NCBI GenBank assembly: GCA_022376925.1
Contig: JAIOJX010000005.1
Coordinates: 12,924,501-12,988,500 of the forward strand
DNA length: 64,000 nucleotides
Source of the DNA: Tragulus kanchil
Taxonomy: Eukaryota; Chordata; Mammalia; Artiodactyla; Tragulidae
Reading direction: 5' to 3'
The notes under the pieces were generated by a model. That model was given only the letters and a program-made list of their open reading frames with translations, made no database searches and was not told where the DNA came from. Positions 47,161 through 59,637 of the stretch are shown here, piece after piece. A program made the position numbers and the translations under genes. Position 1 is the first letter of the stretch; each line of letters opens with the position of its first letter.

Positions 47161-49990
47161 CAAAACACCTAGCCAGAAATAAACCCACACATATATGGTC
47201 CATTACTTTGCAACAAAGGAGTCAAGAATATACAACGGGGAAAGCCAAGTCTCTTTAATAAGTGGTGTTGAGAAAACCGCACAGCCACATGCAAAAGAAG
47301 GAAAATGAACAACTCTTAGTATCTTACACTGCCTTCCCAAAACTAACTCCAAGTGGATTAAAGATCTGAAACCATAAAACTCCCAGTGGAAAAAGACACA
47401 GGCAATAAGTTCCTAGACATCTGCCTTGTGACGATATTTTGGATTTGACACCAAAAGCAAAGGCAAAAAGAGCAAAAATAAACAACCAGAACCACAAACT
47501 CCAAAGCTTCTGCACAGCAAAGGAAACCATCAACAAAATGAAATGACAACCTACTGGATGTGAGAAAATACTTGCAAATCATATATGTAATGAGCAGTTA
47601 ATATCCAGAATATGTAAAGAAATCATACCACTTGATGGCAAAAAAAAAAAAATCTGACTAAACATGGGCAGAGCCTCTGACAGGGAAACCTGGCGTGCTG
47701 CAGTCCACGGGGTTAAGGACTAGCAACTGAACAACAGCAAGGGGCTCTGAACAGACATTTTTCCAAAGACGTAAAAATAACCCACAGGCACAGGCGCAAT
47801 GTCACTCATCATCAGAAAAAGGCAAATCAAAACCACAGTGTGATCTCACCTCACCCCTGTTGGATGGCTATTCACAAAAACACAACAAATGCAGGAGAGG
47901 ATGTGAAGAAGGGGAGACTTGTACGCTGTTGGGGGGAGTGCAAAATCGGTGCAGCCACTCGAAGAACACTACGAGGGTCCTCCAAAAATTAAAAACAGAA
48001 CTAACGCACAATCCAGCAATTCCACTCCTGGGTGTGTATATATCCAAAGAAAGTAAACACTAAGTTGAAAAGATATGTACACCTCAACGTTCACAGCAGC
48101 GCTGTTTACAACAGCCAACATATGGAAGCAACCTTTGCCATTTGAAACAACAATGGATGGACCTGGAGGGTACTATGCTTAGCCAAGTAAGTCAGAGAAA
48201 GACAAATACTGTATGTGATCACTTTTATGTGGAATCTACAAAATAAAACACATCAACATAGCAAAACAAAGATTCACAGATGCAGACACAACTCATGGTT
48301 ACCAGTGGGCAGAGGGAAAAACAGACGGGCAAGAAAACATGAAGGGCACTGTGTATGAAATATGTAAGTCAAGAATATACAGGGAAAGCAATCTCTTAAA
48401 GTAAAAATCTTACACTGCCTTCCCAAAACTAACTCCAAGTGGATTAAAGATCTGAAACCATAAAACTCCCAGTGGAAAAAGACACAGGCAATAAGTTCCT
48501 AGACATCTGCCTTGTGACGATATTTTGGATTTGACACCAAAAGCAAAGGCAAAAAGAGCAAAAATAAACAACCAGAACCACAAACTCCAAAGCTTCTGCA
48601 CAGCAAAGGAAACCATCAACAAAATGAAATGACAACCTACTGGATGTGAGAAAATACTTGCAAATCATATATGTAATGAGCAGTTAATATCCAGAATATG
48701 TAAAGAAATCATACCACTTGATGGCAAAAAAAAAAAAATCTGACTAAACATGGGCAGAGCCTCTGACAGGGAAACCTGGCGTGCTGCAGTCCACGGGGTT
48801 AAGGACTAGCAACTGAACAACAGCAAGGGGCTCTGAACAGACATTTTTCCAAAGACGTAAAAATAACCCACAGGCACAGGCGCAATGTCACTCATCATCA
48901 GAAAAAGGCAAATCAAAACCACAGTGTGATCTCACCTCACCCCTGTTGGATGGCTATTCACAAAAACACAACAAATGCAGGAGAGGATGTGAAGAAGGGG
49001 AGACTTGTACGCTGTTGGGGGGAGTGCAAAATCGGTGCAGCCACTCGAAGAACACTACGAGGGTCCTCCAAAAATTAAAAACAGAACTAACGCACAATCC
49101 AGCAATTCCACTCCTGGGTGTGTATATATCCAAAGAAAGTAAACACTAAGTTGAAAAGATATGTACACCTCAACGTTCACAGCAGCGCTGTTTACAACAG
49201 CCAACATATGGAAGCAACCTTTGCCATTTGAAACAACAATGGATGGACCTGGAGGGTACTATGCTTAGCCAAGTAAGTCAGAGAAAGACAAATACTGTAT
49301 GTGATCACTTTTATGTGGAATCTACAAAATAAAACACATCAACATAGCAAAACAAAGATTCACAGATGCAGACGACACACTCATGGTTACCAGTGGGCAG
49401 AGGGAAAAACAGACGGGCAAGAAATGAGACAGGGGATGAAGAGGCACTGTGTATGAAATATGTAAGCTACAAGGATACGCTGTATAGCACAACGAAAAGA
49501 GTCAATAATTTGTAGTAACTCAGTGAAGTTTAATCTATATGGCACACCCTAAAGCAATATAATATGGCAAATCAACTAGAGCTCAATGAAGAATTTTAAT
49601 AACATAAACAGAAGACAATGGAATACAGTGGACACTGTACAGAGGCAGGAGGTGATGGGTTGTGTGTGTATGTGAGACAGAAATGGGTAAAGGCGGCTAA
49701 AGATATAAACTTTCAGTTAAACGTAATGTACAGCACGGTGATAATAGTTACTAATATTGCCTGTACATTTGAAAGCTTCTAACAGAGTAGAATACAGCAG
49801 TCCTAATCACAAGAAAAAAATGTTTAAATTATGTGGGATAACGGATGCTAACTAGATTTACTATGGTGATCATTTTGCAATATACACAAGTACTGAGTCA
49901 TTACGCTGTACACCTGAAACTAACATAATGTCGTATGTTGACTATCTCTCAATTTTAAAAAAGTTCAGGCTTAAAAAAAAAAAAAAACCT
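47161..49990 (+). mobile_element. L1 LINE, ORF2 end and 3' region, decayed, contains D15 and part of D16
   Basis: Continues from the fragment above through gttaatatccagaatatgta, caaatcaaaaccacagtgtg, atccagcaattccactcctg, acagcagcgctgtttacaac, gtatgtgatcacttttatgt to an A run at 49975-49987. A small Bov-A/BovB tail (gaaacctggcgtgctgcagt, about 47671-47740, and again at 48757-48826) interrupts it. Frames are broken; no intact ORF. Confidence 0.88.
47221..49466 (+). repeat. Direct duplication D15 (period 1086 bp)
   Basis: Left arm about 47221-48368, right arm about 48367-49466, offset 1086 over the main body. The first 45 bases of the right arm are a collapsed version of about 105 bases in the left arm. 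The last 60 bases of the left arm lack pieces present in the right (for example a gap around aagaaatgagacagggg). Both arms are L1 sequence. Confidence 0.92.
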
Positions 49991-51461
49991 CAAAGCAAAA
50001 GGCTAACTTCACAACTTAAGTAAGTAGAAAAAGAACAAATTGAACCTATAGTTAACAGTAGGAAGGAAATGATAAAAGGGAATTAAGAAAACAATTTTAT
50101 CTATAATAGCATCAAAAATTTTTTAAGCATTAACCAAGGAGGTGAAAGACTTGTACCTTGAAAACTACAAAATATTGCTGAAAGAAATTTTAAAGGGCAT
50201 AAATAGATGAAAACTATCCCATGTTCATCAAAGACTTAATATTGCTAAGATGTTGTTAATAGCACCCAAAGTAAACTACAAGTTCAGCGTAACCCTTATG
50301 AAAATTCCAATAGTATTCTTTGTAGAAGTAGAAAGAGTCATCATAAAATTCATATGTAACATCAAGGATCCACTATGCTTAGAAACAGGAAAGCGTATGT
50401 GAACGGAATCTACAAAATAAAACACATCAACATAGCAAAACAAAGATTCACAGATGCAGACGACACACTCATGGTTACCAGTGGGCAGAGGGAAAAACAG
50501 ACGGGCAAGAAATGAGACAGGGGATGAAGAGGCACTGTGTATGAAATATGTAAGCTACAAGGATACGCTGTATAGCACAACGAAAAGAGTCAATAATTTG
50601 TAGTAACTCAGTGAAGTTTAATCTATATGGCACACCCTAAAGCAATATAATATGGCAAATCAACTAGAGCTCAATGAAGAATTTTAATAACATAAACAGA
50701 AGACAATGGAATACAGTGGACACTGTACAGAGGCAGGAGGTGATGGGTTGTGTGTGTATGTGAGACAGAAATGGGTAAAGGCGGCTAAAGATATAAACTT
50801 TCAGTTAAACGTAATGTACAGCACGGTGATAATAGTTACTAATATTGCCTGTACATTTGAAAGCTTCTAACAGAGTAGAATACAGCAGTCCTAATCACAA
50901 GAAAAAAATGTTTAAATTATGTGGGATAACGGATGCTAACTAGATTTACTATGGTGATCATTTTGCAATATACACAAGTACTGAGTCATTACGCTGTACA
51001 CCTGAAACTAACATAATGTCGTATGTTGACTATCTCTCAATTTTAAAAAAGTTCAGGCTTAAAAAAAAAAAAAAACCTCAAAGCAAAAGGCTAACTTCAC
51101 AACTTAAGTAAGTAGAAAAAGAACAAATTGAACCTATAGTTAACAGTAGGAAGGAAATGATAAAAGGGAATTAAGAAAACAATTTTATCTATAATAGCAT
51201 CAAAAATTTTTTAAGCATTAACCAAGGAGGTGAAAGACTTGTACCTTGAAAACTACAAAATATTGCTGAAAGAAATTTTAAAGGGCATAAATAGATGAAA
51301 ACTATCCCATGTTCATCAAAGACTTAATATTGCTAAGATGTTGTTAATAGCACCCAAAGTAAACTACAAGTTCAGCGTAACCCTTATGAAAATTCCAATA
51401 GTATTCTTTGTAGAAGTAGAAAGAGTCATCATAAAATTCATATGTAACATCGAAGGATCCT
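49317..51461 (+). repeat. Direct duplication D16 (period 1088 bp)
   Basis: Left arm about 49317-50371, right arm about 50405-51461, offset 1088-1090. About 33 non-matching bases lie between the arms. All L1-derived; chained with D15, so part of the L1 3' region is present three times. Confidence 0.93.
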
Positions 51462-52175
51462 GAAAAGCCAAAACAATCTTGAAAAGAAGAACAAAGTTGA
51501 AAGACACATACTTCTTGATTTCAAGACTTACTAGAAAGCTACAATAATCAATAGTGTGGTACTGGCACAATGGGAGATATGCAGGCCAATGAAACAGAGC
51601 CCAGAAATAAACTCTTGTACGTATGGTTGAGCAATTTTTGACAAGTGTGCCAAGATCATTAAATGGGGAAAGGTTAGTCTTTTCAACAAATATGCTGGTG
51701 CTGAGGACATCTACATGCAAAAGAATGAATTTGGACTCTTAACACCATAGACAAAAATAAATAAAAATAGATAAAAAATCCAAACCGAAAAACTAAAACT
51801 ATAAAGCTCTTAACATGAGCTTCATACCATTATATTTGGCAATGACTTCTTTGGATATAATGTCAAAAGGCACAGGCAACAAAGAAAACAGACAAACTGA
51901 ACTTAAATCAGAAATTTTTCTGTATCAAACAATATGACCTACAGATAGAAGGCAACCAATAAAATGGGAGAAAATAATTCACAAATCACATATCTTACAG
52001 GCGATTAATAGCCAGAAAACACCCAACACTCAACAGCAACAAACACAACTCTATGCAAAACCAGGCAAACAACTTGAATAGGTATTTCTCTAAAAAAGGT
52101 ACATAAATAGCCAGCAAGCACACTATAAAGTCACCACCATCTCTCCTTAAAGAAATGCAGATCAAAACCACAAGA
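49991..52175 (+). mobile_element. Second L1 LINE fragment (ORF2 reverse-transcriptase-distal part)
   Basis: gaaagacttgtaccttgaaa, aactacaaaatattgctgaa, aaaaccaaaacaatcttgaa-like text, agtgtggtactggcacaatg, gaaacagagcccagaaataa, ccaagatcattaaatgggga. Sense on the plus strand; the first part is repeated by D16. Confidence 0.85.
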
Positions 52176-54312
52176 CAGCACTACACACCAAATTAATTTC
52201 AGGGAAAGGAAAAAATCTGCCGATTAAGCAACCATAGAAAGAAACTGAATACAGAGCTAGAACACAGAAAACAAAAGGGAGGCACTGATGACAATGCCGT
52301 AACACCCAGATAAGGCAAAGGAGCAGACCTTCTACCACACACACGGCCACCACTTATCCATCAGGTGAAGCCTTACTAGGTACAGAACTGCATCTAACAA
52401 TACATGGAAACCCTATATTTATTTTATGACAGCTTAACTGAGTTTTAATTGACACAGCATAAAATTCATGCTTTTAAAGGGCATAATTCACAGTGCATCC
52501 ACAGAGTTGGGGCAACGAACTCCAAAGCATGTCATGACCCTGAAAGAAACCCCCTATCCATCTGCAGTCGTTACTCGTTCCCCTTTCCTCCAAACCATGG
52601 CTAACACCGTTCTTCTGTCTCTATGGATTTGCCTATTCTGGACATTTCATATAAATGGAATCATACGCTCTGTGCCTTTTGTGTTGATTCCTCTCACTTA
52701 TAATGTTTTTAAGTTTCATGCAAGATGTACCACGCCTCAGTACTTCACTCTGTTTTGTGGCTGAAAAATGTTCCACTGCGTGAAGACACCAAATTTTGTT
52801 ATATTGTTATATAATTGTTTGTGCTGTTTCTACGTTTGGGCTACTACAAATAATATTGCTTTATGAATGATACTGCAATTATGCACCTGCGTGCAAATTT
52901 TTATGTGGACCTAAGTTTTCAAGTCTCTTGGTGTGAGACTGCTGGATCACATGGTAACTCCACTTTAAACTCTGAGAAAACTACCAAACTGTTTTTCACA
53001 GCAGCTGTGCCATCTTACACTCCCACCAGACGAGCATAATTGCTCCACCTCTTTGCCAGCACTTGCTATTGTCTGTCTTTTTGATGAGAGCCATGCTCAC
53101 GGGTATGAGTGGTATCTCACTGTGGTTTTCATTTGCACTTTCCCTTATGACTAATGATGCTGAGAATTTTTCATGTGCTTACTGGCCATTTGCACATCAA
53201 AAAAAAAATGCAGAAATTTTCAAAATACGCCAGCAAGCACACTATAAAGTCACCACCATCTCTCCTTAAAGAAATGCAGATCAAAACCACAAGACAGCAC
53301 TACACACCAAATTAATTTCAGGGAAAGGAAAAAATCTGCCGATTAAGCAACCATAGAAAGAAACTGAATACAGAGCTAGAACACAGAAAACAAAAGGGAG
53401 GCACTGATGACAATGCCGTAACACCCAGATAAGGCAAAGGAGCAGACCTTCTACCACACACACGGCCACCACTTATCCATCAGGTGAAGCCTTACTAGGT
53501 ACAGAACTGCATCTAACAATACATGGAAACCCTATATTTATTTTATGACAGCTTAACTGAGTTTTAATTGACACAGCATAAAATTCATGCTTTTAAAGGG
53601 CATAATTCACAGTGCATCCACAGAGTTGGGGCAACGAACTCCAAAGCATGTCATGACCCTGAAAGAAACCCCCTATCCATCTGCAGTCGTTACTGCTCCC
53701 TTTCCTCCAAACCATGGCTAACACCGTTCTTCTGTCTCTATGGATTTGCCTATTCTGGACATTTCATATAAATGGAATCATACGCTCTGTGCCTTTTGTG
53801 TTGATTCCTCTCACTTATAATGTTTTTAAGTTTCATGCAAGATGTACCACGCCTCAGTACTTCACTCTGTTTTGTGGCTGAAAAATGTTCCACTGCGTGA
53901 AGACACCAAATTTTGTTATATTGTTATATAATTGTTTGTGCTGTTTCTACGTTTGGGCTACTACAAATAATATTGCTTTATGAATGATACTGCAATTATG
54001 CACCTGCGTGAAAATTTTTTATGTGGACCTAAGTTTTCAAGTCTCTTGGTGTGAGACTGCTGGATCACATGGTAACTCCACTTTAAACTCTGAGAAAACT
54101 ACCAAACTGTTTTTCACAGCAGCTGTGCCATCTTACACTCCCACCAGACGAGCATAATTGCTCCACCTCTTTGCCAGCACTTGCTATTGTCTGTCTTTTT
54201 GATGAGAGCCATGCTCACGGGTATGAGTGGTATCTCACTGTGGTTTTCATTTGCACTTTCCCTTATGACTAATGATGCTGAGAATTTTTTCATGTGCTTA
54301 CTGGCCATTTGC
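52110..54312 (+). repeat. Direct duplication D17 (period 1119 bp)
   Basis: Left arm 52110-53193, right arm 53229-54312. Offset is 1119 over most of the length, with small compensating indels (actcgttccccttt versus actgctcccttt). A-rich filler at 53194-53228. It contains the antisense L1 3' region. Confidence 0.93.
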
Positions 54313-54640
54313 CTATCGTTTTTATGGAAATGCCTACTCAAATCACGTGCCTGTTTCTTCACTAGGTTGCCTTTTAACTGTTGAGTTATAAACGTTATTT
54401 ATATTCTAGATACAAGTACCTCAAAAGATGTATAATTTGCAAATATTTTCTCCCATTCTATGAACTGTGGTTTCACTTGCTTGACATTCTTCAAAGAGCG
54501 AAAGTTTTTGCTTGTGATAAAGTCCAATTTATCCTTTTTCCCCCTGTCACATGAGCTTTTGATGTCATCTAAGATAGTCACATGTTTAATATTAACCTGC
54601 ATGTCAACAGAAACGGACTGGAGAACAAACAGTATAAAAT
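52425..54640 (-). mobile_element. L1 LINE 3' region, antisense, contains D17
   Basis: gacagcttaactgagtttta, cctattctggacatttcata, actgctggatcacatggtaa, gtatctcactgtggttttca, gcaaatattttctcccattc, gtccaatttatcctttttcc is the typical complement of an L1 3' part. It faces the plus-strand L1 fragments tail to tail. It is repeated by D17 and the distal part again by D18 (55277-55730). Confidence 0.88.
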
Positions 54641-56388
54641 TCAGAATAAAAGTAAGGAAATTATTGAGGATTCAACTCCAGAATCAATTTTCTTGCAACA
54701 AAGAAACCACAAACATAAGCACATGATAAAGTTATTGATCGATAAACATAATAGTGATCAATATGCTCAAAATCTGAATGGCCTTTGTATTAATCAGTGA
54801 GATGTAAGAGTCCTGAGAGACACAATCTCAATATTAAGGTTAAATTTAGTTGTTTTGAGGTTTCTTATCTACAGAATTATAAAATACTCTTAGAAAACAG
54901 TCAGAAACATATCCTTTTTAAAATAATCTGGTTTTTTTTTTTGCCTCTAGGTCATCATTTATTTTCATCCATCTTTATTCTTTGGCCTGTGTGGGGCTCC
55001 CGTTGCAGTGGCCTCTCTCATTGCAGAGCACCAGCTCTGGGCGCACACACTCCAGAGTGCTGGCTCGTCACTGGACACACCGGTCCAGCCACTCCACGGC
55101 ACGTGGGATCCTCCTGGGCCAGGGGTCGAACTGGTGCTCCCTGCACTGCAAGGTGGACTCTCTACCCACTAGACCACCAGGGAAGCCTCACATCCTCTTT
55201 TTTTTTTTTTTTTAAAGATTTATTTATTTATTATTTATTTTGGGCAGGGGTCGGGTTGGGGGCAGGCGGGCCACTTCTATTGTCTGTCTTTTTGATGAGA
55301 GCCATGCTCACGGGTATGAGTGGTATCTCACTGTGGTTTTCATTTGCACTTTCCCTTATGACTAATGATGCTGAGAATTTTTTCATGTGCTTACTGGCCA
55401 TTTGCCTATCGTTTTTATGGAAATGCCTACTCAAATCACGTGCCTGTTTCTTCACTAGGTTGCCTTTTAACTGTTGAGTTATAAACGTTATTTATATTCT
55501 AGATACAAGTACCTCAAAAGATGTATAATTTGCAAATATTTTCTCCCATTCTATGAACTGTGGTTTCACTTGCTTGACATTCTTCAAAGAGCGAAAGTTT
55601 TTGCTTGTGATAAAGTCCAATTTATCCTTTTTCCCTCTGTCACATGAGCTTTTGATGTCATCTAAGATAGTCACATGTTTAATATTAACCTGCATGTCAA
55701 CAGAAACGGACTGGAGAACAAACAGTATAAAATTCAGAATAAAAGTAAGGAAATTATTGAGGATTCAACTCCAGAATCAATTTTCTTGCAACAAAGAAAC
55801 CACAAACATAAGCACATGATAAAGTTATTGATCGATAAACATAATAGTGATCAATATGCTCAAAATCTGAATGGCCTTTGTATTAATCAGTGAGATGTAA
55901 GAGTCCTGAGAGACACAATCTCAATATTAAGGTTAAATTTAGTTGTTTTGAGGTTTCTTATCTACAGAATTATAAAATACTCTTAGAAAACAGTCAGAAA
56001 CATATCCTTTTTAAAATAATCTGGTTTTTTTTTTTGCCTCTAGGTCATCATTTATTTTCATCCATCTTTATTCTTTGGCCTGTGTGGGGCTCCCGTTGCA
56101 GTGGCCTCTCTCATTGCAGAGCACCAGCTCTGGGCGCACACACTCCAGAGTGCTGGCTCGTCACTGGACACACCGGTCCAGCCACTCCACGGCACGTGGG
56201 ATCCTCCTGGGCCAGGGGTCGAACTGGTGCTCCCTGCACTGCAAGGTGGACTCTCTACCCACTAGACCACCAGGGAAGCCTCACATCCTCTTTTTTTTTT
56301 TTTTTTAAAGATTTATTTATTTATTATTTATTTTGGGCAGGGGTCGGGTTGGCGAAGGAGTGGGGCAGGCGGGCCACTTCTATTGGTC
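54184..56388 (+). repeat. Direct duplication D18 (period 1093 bp)
   Basis: Left arm about 54184-55282, right arm about 55277-56388, offset 1093. The join is at ctattg, shared by the L1 sequence and by the SINE sequence it is fused to. One substitution (ccccctgtc versus ccctctgtc), and a short deletion near the end of the left arm in the G-rich SINE part. Confidence 0.94.
54935..55190 (-). mobile_element. CHR-like SINE, antisense, older
   Basis: Poly-T, cattattttcatccatctt, gcctctctcattgcagagca, body, gaccaccagggaagcctcac. A copy at 56029-56280 comes from D18. Confidence 0.88.
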
Positions 56389-56631
56389 TTTCATTTCTCT
56401 ATTTTCACCCGTCTTTGTTCTTTGGCTCCTGTGGGCCTCCCATCGCGGTGGCATCTGTCCTTGCAGAGCGCCAGCTCTGGGCGCATGTGCTCCAGAGCTT
56501 CGGCTCAGTAATTGGGCACATCAGTCCAGCTGCTCTCGCGGCATGTGGGATCTTCCCAGGCCAGGGATCGAACCGGCGCCCCTTGCACTGCAAAGCGGTG
56601 TCCTTACCCACTGGACCACCAGGGGAAGCCC
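56288..56631 (-). mobile_element. CHR-like SINE, antisense, full length with G-rich tract
   Basis: Poly-T, aaagatttatttatttatta, G-rich tract 56333-56373, gggccacttctattggtctt, body, gatcgaaccggcgccccttg, head ggaccaccaggggaagccc. It lies about 30 bases downstream of DTNBP1 exon 3 in gene sense. Its first 90 bases also appear at 55195-55282, cut by D18. Confidence 0.93.
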
Positions 56632-56664
56632 TCATATCCTCTTTATTTAAATGAAAACTCTTAC

Positions 56665-56715
56665 CTGCTAAGTAAGTCTAGTCCAGCAGAGTACTTGGGC
56701 AAATATGGAACAGTC
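56665..56715 (-). CDS. DTNBP1: DTNBP1 exon 3 (internal coding exon, 51 bp)
   Basis: Acceptor ...ttttggcag, 51 bp exon, donor GTAAGAG on the minus strand. The first base completes the Arg codon split from exon 2; then TVPYLPKYSAGLDLLS; then AG of the next Arg codon. Human dysbindin residues 38-53 are the same except Tyr for Phe and Asp for Glu, both conservative. It encodes the conserved N-terminal motif before the coiled coil. It sits just left of duplication D18 and the SINE at 56288-56631, and is single copy. Exons 2 and 3 are only about 1.3 kb apart, the shortest intron in the window. Confidence 0.95.
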
Positions 56716-56879
56716 CTGCCAAAAGAAACACTCATTTTATTACAAACTGATGCTGATGTAGGCCAATTTAAAAAGTTACATATGATAATGTTGATGCTGT
56801 TAATCATAATGTGGCAAGTCTTTAAATCACTAATGACAACTGATCTCAACTTTTAGAAAAAACGTACTGTCACTCCAAA

Positions 56880-57090
56880 GTTGTTGTTGTTTAGTCAATA
56901 AGTTGTGTCCAGCTCTTTTGCGACCCTGTGGACTGCAGCCTGCCAGGCTCCTCTGTCCATGGCACTCACTAGACAAGAATACTGGAGTCGGTTGCTAATT
57001 CCTTTTCCAGGGAATCTTCCTGACCCAGGGACTGAACCCAGATCTCCTGCATTGGCAGGCAGACTTCACCACTGAGCCACGGGGGAAGCC
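56880..57090 (-). mobile_element. Bov-tA SINE, antisense
   Basis: gttgttgttgtttagtcaat, ctgtggactgcagcctgcca, gacaagaatactggagtcgg, gagccacgggggaagcc. In intron 2. Confidence 0.92.
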
Positions 57091-57173
57091 TCTATTCCAA
57101 AGCTAATATACTGCAACAAGCTGTTAGCCGTCCCTTTGCCCTGTAGATTTTTGGCGCACAATAATGCAATAAA

Positions 57174-57502
57174 CATTTTTTTTTTAAGATTTATTTATTT
57201 ATTTATTTTGGTGGGAGTGGGGTGGGGAGGGAGGAGAGTGGGCGGGCCACTTCCATTGTTCTTTCATTTCTCCATTTTCATCCGTATTTGTTCTTTGGCC
57301 CGCATGGGCCTCCCATCGCAGTGGCCTCTGTTGTCGCAGAGCACCAGCTCCGGGCGCATGCACCCCAGAGCTCCGGCTCGGTAGTTGGACACATGGATCC
57401 AGCCGCTCCGCGGCACGTGGGATCTTCCCAGGCCAGGGATCGAACCAGCGCCCCTTGCACTGCAAGGCGGTGTCCTTACCCACTGGACCACCAGGGAAGC
57501 CC
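57174..57502 (-). mobile_element. CHR-like SINE, antisense, full length with G-rich tract
   Basis: Poly-T, aagatttatttatttattta, G-rich tract 57210-57246, gggccacttccattgttctt, body, gatcgaaccagcgccccttg, head ggaccaccagggaagcccc. Confidence 0.95.
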
Positions 57503-57506
57503 CTAG

Positions 57507-57645
57507 GCTTTTTTTTTTTGGTAAGTTTTTGGCCGTGCCCTACGGGCACGTGGAGTTTTAAGCTCCCTCCCCAGGAATCCCAGCCACACTCTCTGCACTG
57601 TCAGTACAGAGCCTAAAGTGCTGGACCACCAGGGGGGCCCCCACT
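57507..57645 (-). mobile_element. Short CHR-type SINE, antisense
   Basis: Poly-T, ggtaagtttttggccgtgcc, cacgtggagttttaagctcc, gctggaccaccaggggggcc. Inserted directly beside the previous SINE. Confidence 0.8.
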
Positions 57646-57982
57646 GTTAGGCTTAAAGGGAAATTTTGCCATATGTCTTACTTTACTAAAAACCTGGAAA
57701 AATGGCACTAATAATACCGGTGTTTTCATATAAAACAGATAATACAGCTGATTACCTGATTGAACGGCCACGGACTGTCACAGAGGAAAATAATGGTTTG
57801 TCACTTTTTCGACCATTTTACAATTTTACCAGAATAATTTCCAGTGTCACAAAATTTAGAAAAAAATCAATGAACTATTTAGTCAGATGCATTCAACAGA
57901 TGTGAAATCCATGAATGATTGTATTAATTATACAAGCTGTATGAAATTTAAGGCATAGAAAATTAAACCAGCACAAACTCAC
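57646..57982. other. Intron 2 sequence downstream of exon 2
   Basis: AT-rich; nothing recognised. Confidence 0.5.
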
Positions 57983-58036
57983 CTGGGTTTGTTTTTCACT
58001 TTAGCCTCTCTTGACTTGTCACTTAAGGTCTTCAGC
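57983..58036 (-). CDS. DTNBP1: DTNBP1 exon 2 (internal coding exon, 54 bp)
   Basis: The reverse strand reads acceptor ...tttacag, then an exon whose second base starts the frame, then donor GTGAGT. The translation is LKTLSDKSREAKVKNKP, preceded by the last base of a split glycine codon and ending with AG of an arginine codon completed by exon 3. Human dysbindin has the same stretch at residues 20-36 with one change (Ser in place of Asn near the end). This is the basic N-terminal segment before the coiled coil. Single copy in the window, intact, no stop. The phase implies an upstream exon ending in GG, as expected for exon 1, which lies beyond the right edge. Confidence 0.95.
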
Positions 58037-58990
58037 CTGTAAATCAACAAATATAAAATATCACATTTTTAGTGTTTAAGAATTTTCAAATGCACATTTC
58101 ACAGCTGCTCCAATTTCTGGTTGGAAAAGCTAATTTTTTTAAACCAAGAATTAAACACCTCTACAGACAATAAACACCTGTATATTGTATATAAGACACC
58201 ACAAGTGGAAATTTTATAGCAAATATTTTTATATTTTTCTTGCCCCAAATCCCTTTTCTAGAAACACTTCCTAAATATGACTGGAGTAAAGAAACCTCAC
58301 TATTCTGGAAACCTCAGAAAAAAGAAAAAAAGGAAAAAAAATAGGTGAACTTGATCAGTAACAAAACTACCTAAGCAACAGATTCCTAAAAATTTATTTA
58401 TTTTTCGTTGAAGGGTAATTTCTTTACAACATCCTGTTGGTATCTTCCTTACTTCAGTCAATATGAGTCAGCCATAAGTATACCTTTGTCCACCGCCCCC
58501 AGCAAATGAGGCTCCCTCGCACCTCCCACCCGGCCCAGCCCCGCTCCGCTCCTCCAGGCCCTCATGGAGCCCCTGTGTGAGCCCCTGGGCCACAAACCCA
58601 ATCCTCAGGGGCTGGCCATTTACCTGCGGTAGAGAATCTGTGTCCACGCTACTCTCTCCGTTAGTCCCACCCTCTCTTCCCCAACCCGCTGGGTCCACAA
58701 ATCTGTTCTCTGCGTCTAAGCACACATTTTTAAGTGATACTATGCTAGCACTCTCTAAGTGCCAACATTCTGAGAAATCTTAGCTGGTGACAAAAGCACT
58801 TCTAAAATACATTACAAACCTCTTTCATTAAAGAGGAGCTGGTGCATTTTCTGATAATTTAGGGGCATTACCATAAACACCACTGACTACATTTCATGAC
58901 AACACTGCACATTCCTAAGATGTTTCTGAGCTAGAATATCTCTCTTCATTTGCCAACCTGAAAATCAATCTAAAGTGGTTTTGTGAACCT
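58037..58990. other. Intron 1 sequence, nothing recognised
   Basis: AT-rich apart from a GC-rich 58480-58710 patch. No family recognised. Confidence 0.45.
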
Positions 58991-58995
58991 GTTCA

Positions 58996-59238
58996 GGATT
59001 TTTTTTTTTTTTTTCCAATTTTGGCATCTTTTATTGTTTATTTATTTATTTTCATCTATTTTATTCTTTGGCCTGTTTGAGCCTCCCATCGCAGTGGCCT
59101 CTCTCTCATTGCAGAGCACCGGCTCTGGGTGCAGTCCAGCCGCTCTACGGCACATGGGATCTTCCCAGGACTGGGATCGAACCAGAGGCCCTTGCACTGC
59201 AAGGCGGACTCTCTACCCACTGGACCACCAGGGAAGCT
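58996..59238 (-). mobile_element. CHR-like SINE, antisense, shortened
   Basis: Poly-T, ttttggcatcttttattgtt, gcctctctctcattgcagag, a 35-base loss in the body, gatcgaaccagaggcccttg, head ggaccaccagggaagc. Confidence 0.88.
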
Positions 59239-59309
59239 TTTTTTTTTAATTTAAATGTTCCATTTCTACCATTGGTCATTGTAACAGCTACTACTTACTG
59301 CTTCTGATA

Positions 59310-59480
59310 GTTGCCAGAGCAGTCTGAGTGAATGCCAGGTCTGCTCAGTGACTCTCTATGACCCCCTGTACCGTAACCCGTGGGCTGCCATGCCCTCCTC
59401 TAGAGGATCTTCCGGATCGAACCTGTGTCCTGTGCGTTGACAGGTGGGCTCTTTTCCATGAGTGTTCCCTGGGAAGCCTA
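59310..59480 (-). mobile_element. Degenerate Bov-tA SINE, antisense
   Basis: gtctgctcagtgactctcta, gtgggctgccatgccctcct, gatcttccggatcgaacctg, ccctgggaagcc. Several losses. Confidence 0.65.
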
Positions 59481-59637
59481 CTTTCCTTCTATTTGCATTT
59501 TTAAACAACTGTGCTGGAAAACAGACATACGGACTAGAAATACATATGTCAAAAAATTAAATAGGCTTTTCTATATGTAAAATATGAAGTTCACAAACTT
59601 TGTATATATATTTTTTAAATTCACCAGCTCATGTTTA

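Larger units (their letters stand above)
45304..47469 (+). repeat. Direct duplication D14 (period ~1081 bp), carries DTNBP1 exon 4
   Basis: Left arm about 45304-46388, right arm about 46386-47469, offset 1080-1082 because of homopolymer indels (runs of C and A). The join shares aagag. One substitution (gcaggggggcaa versus gcaggagggcaa). This is the only duplication that contains a coding exon, and the right copy of the exon has a 1-base deletion. Confidence 0.95.

Noticed and set aside
54797..56654. 226- and 254-codon plus-strand ORFs
   Set aside because: They are the antisense of CHR-like SINEs joined to flanking L1/unique frames, repeated by D18; no gene structure or selection evidence.
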